Assembly (NCBI GenBank): GCA_947172415.1
Contig: OX359198.1
Span: 2,449,401 to 2,513,400 of the forward strand
Source of the DNA: Chondrosia reniformis
Taxonomy: Eukaryota > Porifera > Demospongiae > Chondrillida > Chondrillidae
Reading direction: 5' to 3'
DNA: 64,000 bases
Within the stretch, counting starts at the first letter, position 1; every line of letters starts with the position of its first letter. The position numbers and the translations under genes are program-made. Of this stretch, positions 20,482 to 31,806 are shown piece after piece. Below the pieces are notes generated by a model. The model was not told the DNA's origin. It did no database searches and saw only the letters and a list, made by a program, of their open reading frames with translations.

Positions 20482-22407
20482 CTATACACCAAAAAGATAT
20501 AAAGGAAACAATCTAAAACATCTACTATGTATATACCATCATATATCAGATCACCTACGTATCACTTATGAACATGTATAAGTATCTTTTGAAAGGATCA
20601 TCTTTTGACTTTTAGAGCGTCTTTAGATCCTTTCAAAAGATAAGTTCGACGCAGTTAGAAGAAATTATGTGTAAGTATTAAGATTAAAATGTAAAGTGAT
20701 GTACAGCTGGACAACACTTACTTCGTGATGAACAACCAGAAGATTGTCTTTGTTTGCATTATATTTGATGAAGGTTACATCTTCACTCTCTGGATACCAT
20801 TTATGAATCTGAACCAACTCATTTTGATTGATAGCATACTGTACATATACAATACAGATATAGCTGAAATACGCATATATAACATATACATACATATTAA
20901 TAAACATTTACAAATAATAAACTTGACTGTTTGCTAAAGCCAATGGACTACTATAAAATTTGCAAATATGTGTGTCTACATTAACAATAGAAGCCACAAA
21001 GTATGTTAACATCCACTTATATACATATGTACATGTATCTCATACATATGTAGTGCATAGAATGGTTATAAGATGGTCCCTCCCACTGAAATGGGTTGGA
21101 TAAGTGCTGACCAGTTTGATCTTAATTGAAACACTTGATTATAAATGGATACAAATAAGTGGTAGTTAATTTAAGAGGGAGACAACATTAATGACATCAC
21201 TATGACAATTATAGTTCAGTGGCAGAACACACTAGTGGATATATAAAATAAAAACAGCTGCCCTGAGTTCAAATTTCAGTGACTATATTATTTCACTTTG
21301 ATATTTGATTTTGAGTAGATTGCTTCAGATATTTGAAAATATGTAATATTGGTTATTCTGTAAAGCATACATGCAAGGAGATGATCTCTATATGGTAGTT
21401 TACTATGCTCACTTCATAAATGGCCTGTTCTTGTCTAGGTAACACAAAAAGGGAGTCTCTTCCTTCATATCTTGTTGCTATGGAGAAGGCGCCAGAACCA
21501 ATCTGTGCTATTTCATCATCATTAAGAGGTAAAACCTTTCCAGTGCTTTTCAATGAATTTGAAGAAGCTAAAAGTCCAGGTCCGTAATCCCCGTTGAACA
21601 TATTTCTAGCCTTTAATTGACACTTGGAGAGGTTCTGCATATAGAGAATAATGACCTTAATGTGGACCCTACACCATATGCAGTACTCTACATATACATG
21701 CCAAAGGTGTGAATCATACTCATGTTTGCTTAATAAGGCTTCAGAAGCCAATTTAGTAAATATATGTAAAATACATTAACTGTTTAGATTATGCTTACAT
21801 AATTGCCAGAAGTATAAACAAATAATATTACACATCACCCAGTCAGTCACACTAAGAGTATGTATGTTTGTACGTAGAGAATAAATATGTGCACATATGA
21901 ATGTGACTATAAATGGAAGTTTTAATATAAATATACTATATAACTGTAATATTTTACTTCAACTCACCTCAGTGTAAGTGCAGCTTCCGCTCTCTGTCCA
22001 CTCAACATTCTGAGTAGTGTGCTCAAAAAGGCAATCATCAAATGCAGCATCCATATTATCATCGATATCTTTCAGTGAGAAGTTACACATGTACAGTTCC
22101 CTCTCTGAAGGTGATTCATTAAACTGATAATATAGACTCTCATTCAGTATAATAGCAAGTCTTGGGGTACTCTGTTTAAGAGTGGCTTCAAGTTGACCAG
22201 CATATGCAATATTTTGTAATCTGTGTGGTTTCTGAAAATTTCCCTGGCATTCCAGCTTAGTCTCATACCAGCTGTTAAAGTGACCATTCCTCGGATCATA
22301 GTCACAGAATCTAAAGATGCACACATCCATCTGGTTAATTGCAGGGGAATCTTCTGTATTCAAAGTATAAAAAATAAACGGTGTGGTGCGTTTTCTGTTT
22401 TCTTCTC
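19870..22407 (-). CDS. Sema-domain protein gene with novel C-terminal domain (partial 5')
   Basis: Four exons join in frame: 21968-22407, 21413-21634, 20722-20838, 19870-20481 (stop). About 463 residues. Exon 1 reads [16 protein letters not shown], then [10 protein letters not shown], then [20 protein letters not shown]. This resembles semaphorin/plexin sema blades (the 'v.R.C..D' and 'CvFslkdI' positions). Exons 2 and 3 continue with [20 protein letters not shown] and DNLLVVHHE, typical of the later blades. The terminal exon then leaves the family: instead of a PSI domain there is a basic helix-rich segment and a domain with [32 protein letters not shown] and [11 protein letters not shown], ending in a Cys-rich tail. 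Sema proteins are normally extracellular receptors or ligands. The signal peptide and first blades are not in the identified exons. Confidence 0.68.
20584..20641. repeat. 58-bp palindrome, solo relic of the fold-back element at 28495-28705
   Basis: atcttttgaaaggatc ... gatcctttcaaaagat, with the internal cttttgacttttagagcgtc text shared with the longer element. Confidence 0.75.
20722..20838 (-). CDS. Sema gene exon (39 codons)
   Basis: [20 protein letters not shown] then [19 protein letters not shown], donor GTAAGT. Together with [10 protein letters not shown] of the next exon it forms the 'nLyVl...vtrvpv' end typical of a sema propeller. Confidence 0.65.
21413..21634 (-). CDS. Sema gene exon: middle blades (74 codons)
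   Basis: Starts [18 protein letters not shown] and ends [15 protein letters not shown] with donor GTGAGC. Phase 0 both sides. Confidence 0.7.
21968..22407 (-). CDS. Sema gene exon: early sema blades
   Basis: Acceptor tgtttttag at 22408, phase 1 in and phase 0 out (donor GTGAGT). 146 full codons. Conserved-looking text: [75 protein letters not shown]-repeat runs up to the acceptor from the LINE-bearing intron. Confidence 0.7.
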
Positions 22408-22420
22408 CTAAAAACAGTAA

Positions 22421-22448
22421 TTGTGTGTGTGTGCGTGTGTGTGTGTGT

Positions 22449-22524
<76 letters not shown>

Positions 22525-22556
22525 CTGTGTGTGTGTGTGTGTGTGTGTGCGTGCTC
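22421..22556. repeat. (GT)n/(GTGTGC)n microsatellite, left part
   Basis: About 135 bp of GT with GC interruptions. Frames through it give runs of CV or HT and are not genes. It ends where the LINE begins. Confidence 0.95.
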
Positions 22557-24782
22557 AAGTTGCAGAGAGGGAAGGACAAGGTGGCTCATTGATTAAGGAA
22601 CTGCGACTGTTGAAGAGTCACTTCACCAAAGCATCTGCACCATCACTCTTGGCCAAGGATGGAGGGAGTAGTGTTACCAGTGATGAGGACAAATGTAAGC
22701 GGTGGGTGGAGCATTTTGAAGAAGTTTTCAATTGTGGTACCAGTGTAAGTGAGGCTGTGCTGGAAGAGCTTCCTGTCATCAACCCAAGGGAGGATGGTGA
22801 TGTTCCTATCCTTGCAGGCGATGAGCTAGGCACACCCCTTACAGAAGAAGAAATCAAGGTGGCAGTTTCCCAGTTAAGGAGTGGCAAAGCTCCAGGGGAG
22901 GATGGGATAACAGCAGAGATCCTTGGGCTTGGTGGTGAGTCAGTAGTGCAGTGGTTGAAACATCTTGCTGACCGTGTTTGGAGTGAGGAAGCCATACCCA
23001 AGGACGGGAAGAAGTCACTGGTGGTCCCATTGCACAAGAAGGGCACCAGAACTGTCTGTGACAACTACCGTGGCATTTCACTGTTAAGTATCCCCAGCAA
23101 GGTCATCTGCAGGGCCATTCTTAATCGTATCAAGCCACGGGTTGAGCTCCAACTGAGAGAAAGTCAGTGTGGCTTTAGAAAAGGGCGTGGATGTGTTGAC
23201 CAGTTGTTCTCCCTTCGTGTGATGATGGAGAAAGCCCGAGAGTATCACAGACCTTTGTACATGTGTTTCATTGACCTCAGGAAGGCCTATGATTCTGTTG
23301 ACAGAGCTGCACTGTGGGAGCTTCTCCAACGCACCTACAGTCTTCCACAGAAACTGATCGCTATCATCCGTGCATTTCATGAGCACTCCACTGCAGCTGT
23401 ACGTGCTTATGGGAAAGTATCTGAGGAATTTGAGGTTACATCAGGTGTGAGGCAAGGATGTGTTTTGGCACCTACGTTGTTCAACATGTACTTTGATGCA
23501 GTCATTCACATGGCACTAGAGCAACATAGGAGCCTAGGTCGAGGCGTAGTGATGTTGTACCAACCTGAAGGGATGCTCGTGGGCAACCGCAGATTCAATT
23601 GCAGGACTTTGATCTCTGACCTGGAGTATGCCGATGACATGACCTTGGTGGCTGCCTCATGGGAAGACTTGAAGGCCATGCTACAATCATTGGATGAGAA
23701 GTGTCAGCAGATGGGCCTCACAATCAGCACAAAGAAGACCAAGACCATGGCTGTCTTACCATCTGGAGGCTCAGTCAGAGAGCAATTTCCCAGACCAGAA
23801 GCCATCACACTCCGACCAGACTCTGACCCAGTTAAGGTAGTCTCCAACTTTGAATATCTTGGCAGCACAATGAGTGATGATTGCAGCCTCAATGCTGAAG
23901 TAGAAGCACGAATCAGTAAGGCCTCAAGAGCCTTCAGCTCACTCAGCAAGATTTTGTGGTACCAACGCAAGATTAAGCAACAGACCAAGATCCGTCTCTT
24001 CAACTCTGTCATTGTCCCTGTCCTCACTTATGGTTTGGAGAGTGTTGCACTCAGCATGCCACATCAGAACCGATTGTAGAGCTTTGTGATGAGGTGCCTC
24101 AGAATCATCCTTGGCATATCACTGCGGGAGGAAAAGAGAAGCACAGAGATCCGTAAGGTGGCCAAACAGCAGAGAATGTCATCTGTGCTTATGAGGAAGA
24201 GACTTTGCTTTGCTGGACATGTTGAGCGTATGAAGGATGAACGTGTCCCGAAGAAACTCCTTGTTTGTGCCCCTGAACATGGCAAGAGATCTGCCGGAGG
24301 CCAACGTCTCAGGTGGAGCGACGTAGTGACCAGGGACCTCACACGATGTGGATTAGACCAGTGTTGGCGAGAGAAGGCCCTAGAGCGTGACTCATGGAGG
24401 CAGGACATTGCAGTGAGAACGGAGAAGCTCAATGCAGAGGATGAGAAAGAAGAGCAGCATAGGAAAGATGAGAAGAGAAGGAGGCGTGTAGAGAGTCAGA
24501 TGCAGTCTGAGGCTGCACTCGCCTGCAATTGGCCAGGATGTACCTTCCAAGCCGTGAACAGGTCTGGTCTTATCAACCACCAGCGGCAGTCCCACAGCAC
24601 TCCACAGCTCACCCCATGCCCGTACTGTGGCCGGGAGATAAGGCATCAAGGTCTGCACAACCACAAGAGGTTCTGTAAAGCAAGGCCAGCGGTGAACTGA
24701 GAAGCTGGATCTAGCAGCCTGTACCACTGGAGATGTCTTCAGTGCAAAGCAGCACATGGATGGATGGATGGATGGATGGATG
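22557..24782 (+). mobile_element. Non-LTR retrotransposon (APE-type, RTE-like), 5'-truncated, one premature stop
   Basis: Starts mid-ORF directly after the GT run. RT text: WVEHFEEVFN, SGKAPGEDGITAEILGLGG, CDNYRGISLLSIPSKVICRA, CFIDLRKAYDSVDRAALWEL, SGVRQGCVLAPTLFNMYFDA, DLEYADDMTLVAAS (catalytic YADD). A TAG at 24077-24079 interrupts the frame. It continues at once with VMRCLRIILGISL, FAGHVERM, WSDVVTRDL, and two zinc-finger-like motifs (CNWPGC...H...H and CPYCGREIRHQGLHNH) before TGA at 24698. An ATGG tail (24753-24782) follows. It lies in the upstream intron of the sema gene, opposite to it. Confidence 0.9.
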
Positions 24783-24860
24783 GTGTGCGTGTGCGTGTGC
24801 GTGTGCGTGTGCGTGTGCGTGTGCGTGTGCGTGTGCATGTGTGTGTGTGTGTGTGTGTGC
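24783..24860. repeat. (TGTGCG)n then (GT)n microsatellite, right part
   Basis: Same motif as 22421-22556. Together the two look like one tract split by the LINE. Confidence 0.92.
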
Positions 24861-24879
24861 AAAGACTCTGCTCTATTCA

Positions 24880-25059
24880 TTTCATTTGCATTTCCCTAAG
24901 CCTCTCGGAGCTGTACCATGCCACAATCAGGAGAGCTTCATTATCCAAAAGGACCATGTCGACAGGTACTCCATCTACGTACATCCTTTGGAATCTGGAG
25001 CAGATTGGCATTGCAAGCTGATGACACGTCATATTCCTTTCCTTCATGCAGTAGAGCGC
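24880..25059 (-). CDS. Candidate upstream exon of the sema gene
   Basis: Sixty open codons containing TCHQLAMPICSRFQRMYVDG, then VDMVLLDNEALLIVAWYSSE, then RLREMQM. 'MVLLDNEALLIVAW' resembles the 'nkvLlvd...LivCGs' stretch early in sema domains. No strong donor precedes the TGA, and the GT/AC microsatellite begins 17 bp later, so the exon end may have been lost. Splice sites are weak and this may be chance. Confidence 0.28.
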
Positions 25060-25329
25060 CTCTTTTCACACCTGTAGAATATTATAGGTGAAACACATAC
25101 ATTTCAGACATGATCAGAATTATGTAATTTATGGTGGATCCATTGAAATGTAGACTATCTGGCTATAATGGTCTGGCTCCATTGATTGGTTTATTTTAAT
25201 TTAAACACATCCACAAATGTCACTTGCAAATTGCATATATCGGCCATTACATAGTTTTCTAAAAACAATAAGACCTACATTGTTACGAGCAGTAGGCTGA
25301 CCTATTAAATATAAGCAAACTGTATATAC

Positions 25330-26480
25330 ATTTACTGTACATTAGTTCAGCAGGGTGACCCACTTGACCCATTGCTGCTCTGCCTAACTATATCAATCCT
25401 TTGGTTCTCAGTTCCAACGCTGAGTTCAAAATCTTCTATCTTGATGATGGAACCATTGGTGGGCCAGAGGATAGCATCCTAAGAGAACTGGAACTCATCG
25501 AGTGAGAGGCTAGTGCCTTGGGCCTGACCCTGAACCACTCCCAAACTGAACTCATTTGTTCATGATCAGAAAAAGCTGGTAGTTCTATCAAGCACTTTGC
25601 GCCCAAGGTAAGCATGATAAAACCCACACATGCTGAGCTGTTAGGTGCACCCATTGGGTCCCTGCCTTATATTGATCATGCAGATAGTGCAACCTTAGGA
25701 CCATGGGTCTCAGACTCTCTTCTTTCAACAAACATGATGCTCTTTTGTTGCTCAGAAATGCCTTTGCTGTGCCTAAAATTCTCTTTCTTTTATCTTGCTT
25801 TTATTCCGCCCAGATGGACAAAGAACTTCATTCCATCTTAAGCAGTATTCTAAATCTAAATCTTGAAAACAACATGACCTGGACTCAAGCCTTCCTTCTC
25901 ATCACTGGAGGTGGCATTGAAGTCAGAAGAAGCTCCCAGCTTGCACCATCTGCCTTTCTGGCCTCAGCTGCTGGTGCTTCTGATCCGATGCTTTAGATTT
26001 TGCCACCCAGGCTTAGAGAATTTCAGTATCACCCAAAACAGGACACCTTGAAGATTTGGCAGTCACAATCAAGTTACCCAACGTTTTAAATAAGCAAAAA
26101 TTGTGGGATCAGCCACTCATCCTTTCTGAGTGTCATAATCTGTTGTTTTCTTCCTCTAGCACAAAAGATCATACCAGACTTGTGGCTGTGGCTGCAAAAG
26201 AGTCCGGGGCTTGGTTGAATACCCTCCAAATTCCATCAGTGGGCCTTAGAATGGATGACAACATCGTGAGGATTGCTGTAGGCTTACACCTCGGAGCAGT
26301 CTTAAGCCTTCCACACAAGTGCTGCCATTGTGGTGATTCCCAGGCTACTCATGGCTTTAGCTGTGTTAAGAGCCAGAGATGCCATCCCAGACATGCCAGA
26401 ATGAACAGTATATCATCCATGAGAACTGCCAGAATACCATCTTCCCTAGATCCCTCAGGGCTATGCAGAGAGTAGAGTAA
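25330..26480 (+). mobile_element. LINE family P fragment 1 (RT palm to C-terminus)
   Basis: QQGDPLDPLLLCLT, FKIFYLDDGTIGGPEDSILR (YLDD-type catalytic motif), THAELLGAPIGSLPYI, KHDALLLLRNAFAVPKILFL, WTQAFLLITGGGIEVRRSSQ, LAPSAFLASAAGASDPML. The same 'family P' text recurs at 41565-42740, 45495-46370, 55020-56110 and 59600-60840. Multiple frameshifts. The clade is not assigned. Confidence 0.75.
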
Positions 26481-26687
26481 GCATCCAGATGGTTCTACCA
26501 CTGTGCCTTGGAAGGGAGGACACTGTTTAGTCTGGGATGCCACATGCCCATGGCCAGATACACTTGCCACTTCCAATCTACCACCTGCTTCCACCAAAAA
26601 TGCAATGGTAGCAGAGAGAGCTACGTATATCTAGGAAGTTATCCAAGTATGCATCACTCTCTCATCTTTATCATATTTTACCAAGAA

Positions 26688-27068
26688 AAATCCAATATAC
26701 CATTTTCCTACATGCTATGCCTATTCTGTAAAAAAAACTATAGGGGAACTAAACCTGAAAAGAGTTTTGGATGAAGATACAGGAGTCTTTTCTTTCTTCT
26801 TTTCCTTTCTTTCATCTTCTTCTCCACTGGGTCAGACAGCTGTTTCTGGGAATTACCCTTTATCAGTGATCCTGGGGGTCTTTGTCTTTTTCTTTATCTT
26901 GATCTTCTGTGAATCCTTGGCTCTCTGTGCTAAATCTAGGGGCCTTATATACACTATTTTGGCACCAAACGTTAAATAAGGTGTTAACTAAGACACATGA
27001 TTAAATTTAATTTTATGAAAGGAATGTAAATTTATGAATTAAATCTATTAGTAATCTGGCTTGTACAG
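26688..27068 (-). repeat. Interspersed repeat R1, copy 2
   Basis: Reverse complement of 1485-1895, from ccattttcctacatgctatg through tggcaccaaacgttaaataa to ctggcttgtacagg. Full-length relative to copy 1. Confidence 0.7.
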
Positions 27069-27481
27069 GTGAAACAGATTCAGCATACGTAATTATAGAC
27101 ACAAGTAGGACCTACGTATTTCATAAGTCTATCTGTTTTCTGTCTTTTTAAGATAAAGTTCTTTAGGGTAAATGTCACTAATGGACAGTTCAAAGTCATT
27201 GTTATTGATACATTACAGGTCATCAATATATCTATAAGTATTGGAAAATAACACTGTCTTAATTCAGACATGTATGACATTTACCTACATATATTATTCA
27301 AATTTATGCAGCAATAGTAATTCCTTTAGGATTGAACCTTTCAAGGTCACCATCAAAATTTAGTTACTGTATAGCTCAATAATCACTGACTAATTATGTT
27401 AGCTACAACTTTATACGTACTCTATACCATTTCATATACTGTTCTGTATACCTTACATGAAAAGCACATACTGTAGCTTAC

Positions 27482-27589
27482 CAATAGATAAAGTAAGGGT
27501 AGTATCATGTGCTGAATGGTATGGTGAATATACCACTTCTTTGCTTCATGCAAACGAACCCAGGAACAATCTTCCAGTGAGTCGTTATA
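27482..27589 (-). CDS. Desaturase exon (candidate, after box 2)
   Basis: YNDSLEDCSWVRLHEAKKWY then IHHTIQHMILPLLYLL, 36 codons, phase 0 both sides, donor GTAAGC. 'kwyiHhtiQHmilPLLYLL' matches the 'h.yQHiy.plLYgLL' region of front-end desaturases. Confidence 0.6.
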
Positions 27590-30500
27590 CTATACATACA
27601 GGGAATATGTATATATATATATATGTAATTAAAAAACTATAGTATGACTATGAGTACTATATTGGAATTTATTTTAAATATGCAATTTGTACATAGAGTA
27701 CATGTACATACTGCATCTGTTCAAGTGTAGGCATTTGTATATTCATTTCTGCACACTTACTAAATAGGATGTGTGTATGTCAGGATCAGCATTTTCTACA
27801 TTTGTGTACGTGTGATGAGCAAAAGTGTACTAATAACAACAGAACAGAGCAAAGATAAAGGTCAATAAGTGTAGTATGTGTATTTATATGTTTATCAGAG
27901 GGTACGAGAGTACTTACTAAGTAGGATTGACTTGGTGCACCCAAACACAGAAGTGTATGGTTAAGTTACTTAAATTTCAGTATATAAGCAACTTCTGTAT
28001 GATTAGCCTTATCATATAATCAGTGTCTTGTTTCGATACTTTTGCAGATGTATTAGTGAACACTGCCATTCCTACTTCTAGCATCATTTTTTTAAATGCT
28101 TTTTAAATGTTTTTATTTACTTGTTATATACACACATACACATTTTGATTAGTCAATGTTGTAAGCACTGCCATCCCTAATCCTAACTTCATTTTTGAAA
28201 ATGTTTTTATTGTATTAAACTCACTCTGTATCTCCATAACAGAGAAGAGGCACCCAAAGTGACATCGTACATAACCTCCATTAATTTCCATAACACTGGT
28301 TTATGGGTCAGCGAAAAATGACTACATGTATATACCCGGATGTGTAAAATACAAGCAAATTAAAAAGGAAGACAGTATATTTATTATAATAATGTATACA
28401 GAGTATACAGTATGTATATCCATTGGTCAGCAACCAAACATTTTGGTTAGTGTAAGATATTATAATAATTAAAAGTAAGGATTTCTTTAACTGCATCTTT
28501 TGAAAGGATCACCTTTCGACTTTTAAAGCGTCTAAAGACACGGTTTTGTTGTCTCTTCTTAGTTGTCTGACATTTCGACCCTGAGGGTCTTCTTCAGTGA
28601 CTGATGTTGCTCGGCGGATGTCTACCTTTATAGGCATCAGTTCAAACAAAACTGTGTCTTTAGACGCTATAAAAGTCGAAAGGTGATCCTCTCAAAAGAG
28701 AAGATATTATTAGTTGTAGCCAGTTTCGATCAAATGCTTTACCTATAGTCACTTGAGGTTGTTTGGTTAAATGTACGTACACTTACCCTCCATCATGTCC
28801 AACCCACATACCAAATAATGTACAGAAACCAGTAGCAACAGCTAGGATGCTCGCAAGTGGTAAATTGGCCCAAAAGTAGACCTATAAATAATAAATAACA
28901 TAAGTAAACTTTTGCTTATCATCATAGCCTTTGCACGGCTCAGTGCAATTAACTCCCCCTTATACAATTTCATACAAACATTATACACATGTAATTATAA
29001 TGCAGCCACAATAATTATTATATATACAGTTACAATATTATAATTACAGTTACAAAATGCTCTGACTCCTGGACAAGTTAAACACGTTAATATTGCAACT
29101 GCATGCACTGTATTAGTATACTGCAAATTTTAATAACTGTATAATACTGTATTAGTCGACAGTATAAAATGCTACCATAAAACTTGACATTGAGACATTG
29201 AGATCATCACACTTATAATAGTTTAGAGATTGTAAGTTAGACCACATGGCTTATCAACTACATTTTCACACCTACGTAGTTGATTGTTGGTTACCTGTGA
29301 TATAATAATTCCAAAAATTGCCAGTTTCTCGCTCTTTTAAGGAGTCTAAGTTAACAGTCACATGCAGCGGATTTGTAAATTTTATTAACTGAAATGTATT
29401 GGTGAACATCCATTATATACATCTAGATCTGTGTTTTATCCAAATAGAGCAAGTCTCCTTAATTGGTCACAACCACAGTGAATTTGATGTATACACCTTA
29501 AGAGTGAGCTAATATAACATTTCATATTCACTTCAAGTACGTACAGGGCATGAAAAGTGGAAATCTTAATTATATTGCTGCTATATAATCACCAAGCCCT
29601 TGTGTGCATGTTACAAGATGGTCTGTAACCCAGAAGCCATGTATGTGTGTATATGTGTGAATGAAGTAAATTCGAAACTGAATTATGAAAAATCTAAGAT
29701 ACCATTTTCCTACATGCTATATGCCTATTCTGTAAAAAGAGCCTATAGGGGAACTAAACCTAAAGAGAGCTTTAGATGAAGATACAGTAGTCTTTTCTTC
29801 CTTCTCTTCCCTTCTTTCATCTTCTTCTCCACTGGGTCAGACAGCCGTTTCTGGGAATTCCACCCTTCATCAGTGATCCTGGGAGTCTTTGTCTTTTTCT
29901 TTATCTTGATCTTCTGTGAATCCTTGGCATCCTTATGCATGGTGTATATAACTGTAAAAATCTCATAAAATTTTCAGTTGGGCCACATAACCCTAGGCCT
30001 CCTAAATGCCTGTGAATTATTTAGCTACGTATTTACATTGAAATATAGGGGACTTTATAGAGAACTAGAACTTCAGCTCAGATGCCATCATTATTGGACC
30101 CTAGATTTAGTTACATTCTAACACTGTATTTACTTTCTTTAGTATATAGTTACATTCCAAGTTGCTGTCTCACCATTAAGAAGTGAAAGATGAACACACC
30201 CATCATTGCCAATGCATAGCAGGCAAACAGCGACTTGTCCCATTTTGGATCCTGCATATACATGTGATTCAATTTTATGTATACATATGTACATGTACTT
30301 TGTATATATATTATAAATAATAAAGAAAAATGGCTCAATCACATGTATAAGCATGCATCAATGTGTTTAATGTTATTGAAGAATCAGAATACTGTGTATA
30401 TGTATACGTATGTAGGACAGCGAAACCACAATGGAAAACCTTATATAGAATGTACATGATAGCAATTTAACAGAGTATGAACATACATGACTGTATATAT

Positions 30501-31218
30501 TGAAAATCAAAGCTTACAATATTAGCAGACTCAAAGTAAGCCTTTACTCTTGTCCTTAAGGTCTTGTAGAACAAGCTGTAGAGATTACATAGCAATTTGA
30601 TTGTTAATGGACAGTATGCATGTAAACATTTATAATACACCAATCTGTCAATTGTATAGGTTTCTGAATTATAACACGTGTAATTATTTAGCTGGATGGT
30701 ATATGGAACAAACTGGAAAATGACCTCATTTCTGGAAATGTGGGAAATTCCGACTTTTCCAGATCTCCAACACAGTACTTGTCTAGCACTCTATACAGAA
30801 GATAAAGATAGACCAAGAGCAGAAAGGTAGCAAATGTATGCCTTATTGGTGGCAATCAATCAATGTCATTCAGTTTCATATACCTTGTTATATCCATACT
30901 ATGATAGGATTCAAAGAGATGAGTTATATCGTTTCCTATTCCGAGAGATATTGCTTCTTTTCCGCCAGGATGTTTGGAGATGAACTCGTGAATATCGTAC
31001 ACCTTATAATAACATACATGATACGAATTGACTATATACACCACTAAATATTTTATTATTCCTTTTAAGAAACGTGTGCTCTTTATAATTACATTTCAGA
31101 ATAGTCCTATAACTAATCGTATAAATACTGTTACAAGCACCTTTCCTCGATATGCGACGTGCGCATTCTCTTCCTTGTTGTGTTGTCGGAGCTCCTGCCA
31201 AGTGTACTTGCGAGTCAT
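27482..31218 (-). CDS. Front-end fatty-acid desaturase gene with cytochrome b5 domain, incomplete
   Basis: Exons: 31141-31218 (start), 30884-31002, 30518-30575, 30174-30251, 28787-28881, 27482-27589. The first five join in frame (phases 0, 2, 0, 0) to 142 codons. The N-terminal cytochrome b5 domain has the heme motif HPGG (VYDIHEFISKHPGGKEAI), followed by LFYKTLRTRVKAYFESANI, a membrane segment (LFACYALAMMGVFIFHFLM) and the first histidine-box region (FGMWVGHDGG, cut by an intron). The family desaturates fatty acyl chains towards the carboxyl end in the ER membrane. The exon at 27482 carries WYIHHTIQHMILPLLYLL, fitting the segment after the second box. No exon for box 2 (HxxHH) or box 3 (QxxHH) was found, and repeats fill the gap. 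Confidence 0.75.
27920..28075. mobile_element. AGTAGG-family MITE, copy C
   Basis: Starts AGTAGGATTGACTTGG, includes caaacacagaagtgtatgg, ends CCATTCCTACT. About 156 bp, near-identical to copy B at 15056-15205. Confidence 0.75.
28153..28215. repeat. AGTAGG-family end fragment
   Basis: gtaagcactgccatccctaa then cttcatttttgaaaatg matches the outer flank of the 61.6-kb copies. Confidence 0.5.
28495..28705. mobile_element. Fold-back element with about 45-bp inverted ends and a hammerhead-like motif
   Basis: Left arm atcttttgaaaggatcacct ... cgtctaaagacac, right arm the reverse complement. At 28565-28601 (minus) it reads CTGAAGA, then GACCCTCAGGGTC, then GAAATGTC, close to the GAAACGUC-type motif at 1046-1083. 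Confidence 0.75.
28787..28881 (-). CDS. Desaturase exon 5: first histidine box
   Basis: VYFWANLPLASILAVATGFC then TLFGMWVGHDGG, ending in phase 2 with donor GTAAGT. HDGG is the start of the HDxxH box. The final His should be in the next exon, which was not found. Confidence 0.8.
29686..29938 (-). repeat. Interspersed repeat R1, copy 3 (truncated)
   Basis: Matches the first 250 bp of R1. The minus frame gives [20 protein letters not shown] and [20 protein letters not shown]. Confidence 0.7.
30174..30251 (-). CDS. Desaturase exon 4: membrane segment
   Basis: DPKWDKSLFACYALAMMGVF then IFHFLM, donor GTGAGA. Phase 0. Confidence 0.75.
30518..30575 (-). CDS. Desaturase exon 3
   Basis: 58 nt: completes a Ser codon, then LFYKTLRTRVKAYFESANI, donor GTAAGC, phase 0 out. 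This connector between b5 and membrane parts is typical of front-end desaturases. Confidence 0.75.
30884..31002 (-). CDS. Desaturase exon 2: cytochrome b5 heme motif
   Basis: VYDIHEFISKHPGGKEAISL then GIGNDITHLFESYHSMDIT. The His of HPGG and the later His (HLFESYH) are the two expected heme ligands. Ends in phase 2, donor GTATAT. Confidence 0.85.
31141..31218 (-). CDS. Desaturase exon 1 (start)
   Basis: MTRKYTWQELRQHNKEENAH then VAYRGK, 26 codons, donor GTGCTT. 'YTWQEL...VAYRGKVYDI' is the standard opening of a cytochrome b5 domain, which fixes the start ATG at 31218. Confidence 0.82.
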
Positions 31219-31806
31219 CTTTCATTCGGCTTGCTTCAATAACGATACACTATAACTATAATATTTAGAAAAGTGAGAAGGTTCGATTTGCGCTTTGAAG
31301 GACACTCTATAGATATTGACTGACAGGAATACATATCACTTCCGAAACCTTTTGACAAATAATGATAAGCTCATTAGGTGGAGAATTAGGTGGGCGTTTT
31401 CAAAAATAATTTTTATGTGCAAGAACGTATATTTTCAGAACGGGGTCCTATATATTGGACCGATGTTACCACTTTTGAAAAATATTGTCAATAAACCTTA
31501 CTGACGGATAGGATCTAACAACACATGTACAGCCTCTCGCCAGTCATATCATAGTGTGATATCATCATTTATCCCTCATAATGGTTAAAGCATTCTTTCA
31601 TCCTTGATCCGTATATTAAATAGTTGGTATTGCTAGGCTTCTTTTACTGTGAGGAATCGAACAAGGACATAGAATGTAGACACACATCTATACATGTGAT
31701 TGTGATGAGTACATATATAATTTAATGTGCATGGGCTAGATCCATCTATATATTTAGGCATGTAGTATATAGTGTGTGCTAATGTTGATAAATAGGGTTA
31801 TTATAG
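31219..31806. other. Desaturase 5' flank and spacer
   Basis: No coding frame or repeat recognised. The first 300 bp upstream of the ATG at 31218 would contain the promoter. No TATA box could be fixed. Confidence 0.3.

Noticed and set aside
22335..22596. Long frames of repeated Cys-Val or His-Thr codons
   Set aside because: They are translations of the GT microsatellite in several frames, with no other coding signal.
25614..25841. Separate small gene in the 25.6-kb region
   Set aside because: The text is part of LINE family P read across frameshifts.
26767..26979. Plus-strand 70-codon ORF with a hydrophobic stretch
   Set aside because: It is the antisense of repeat R1, and the related copies do not keep this frame.
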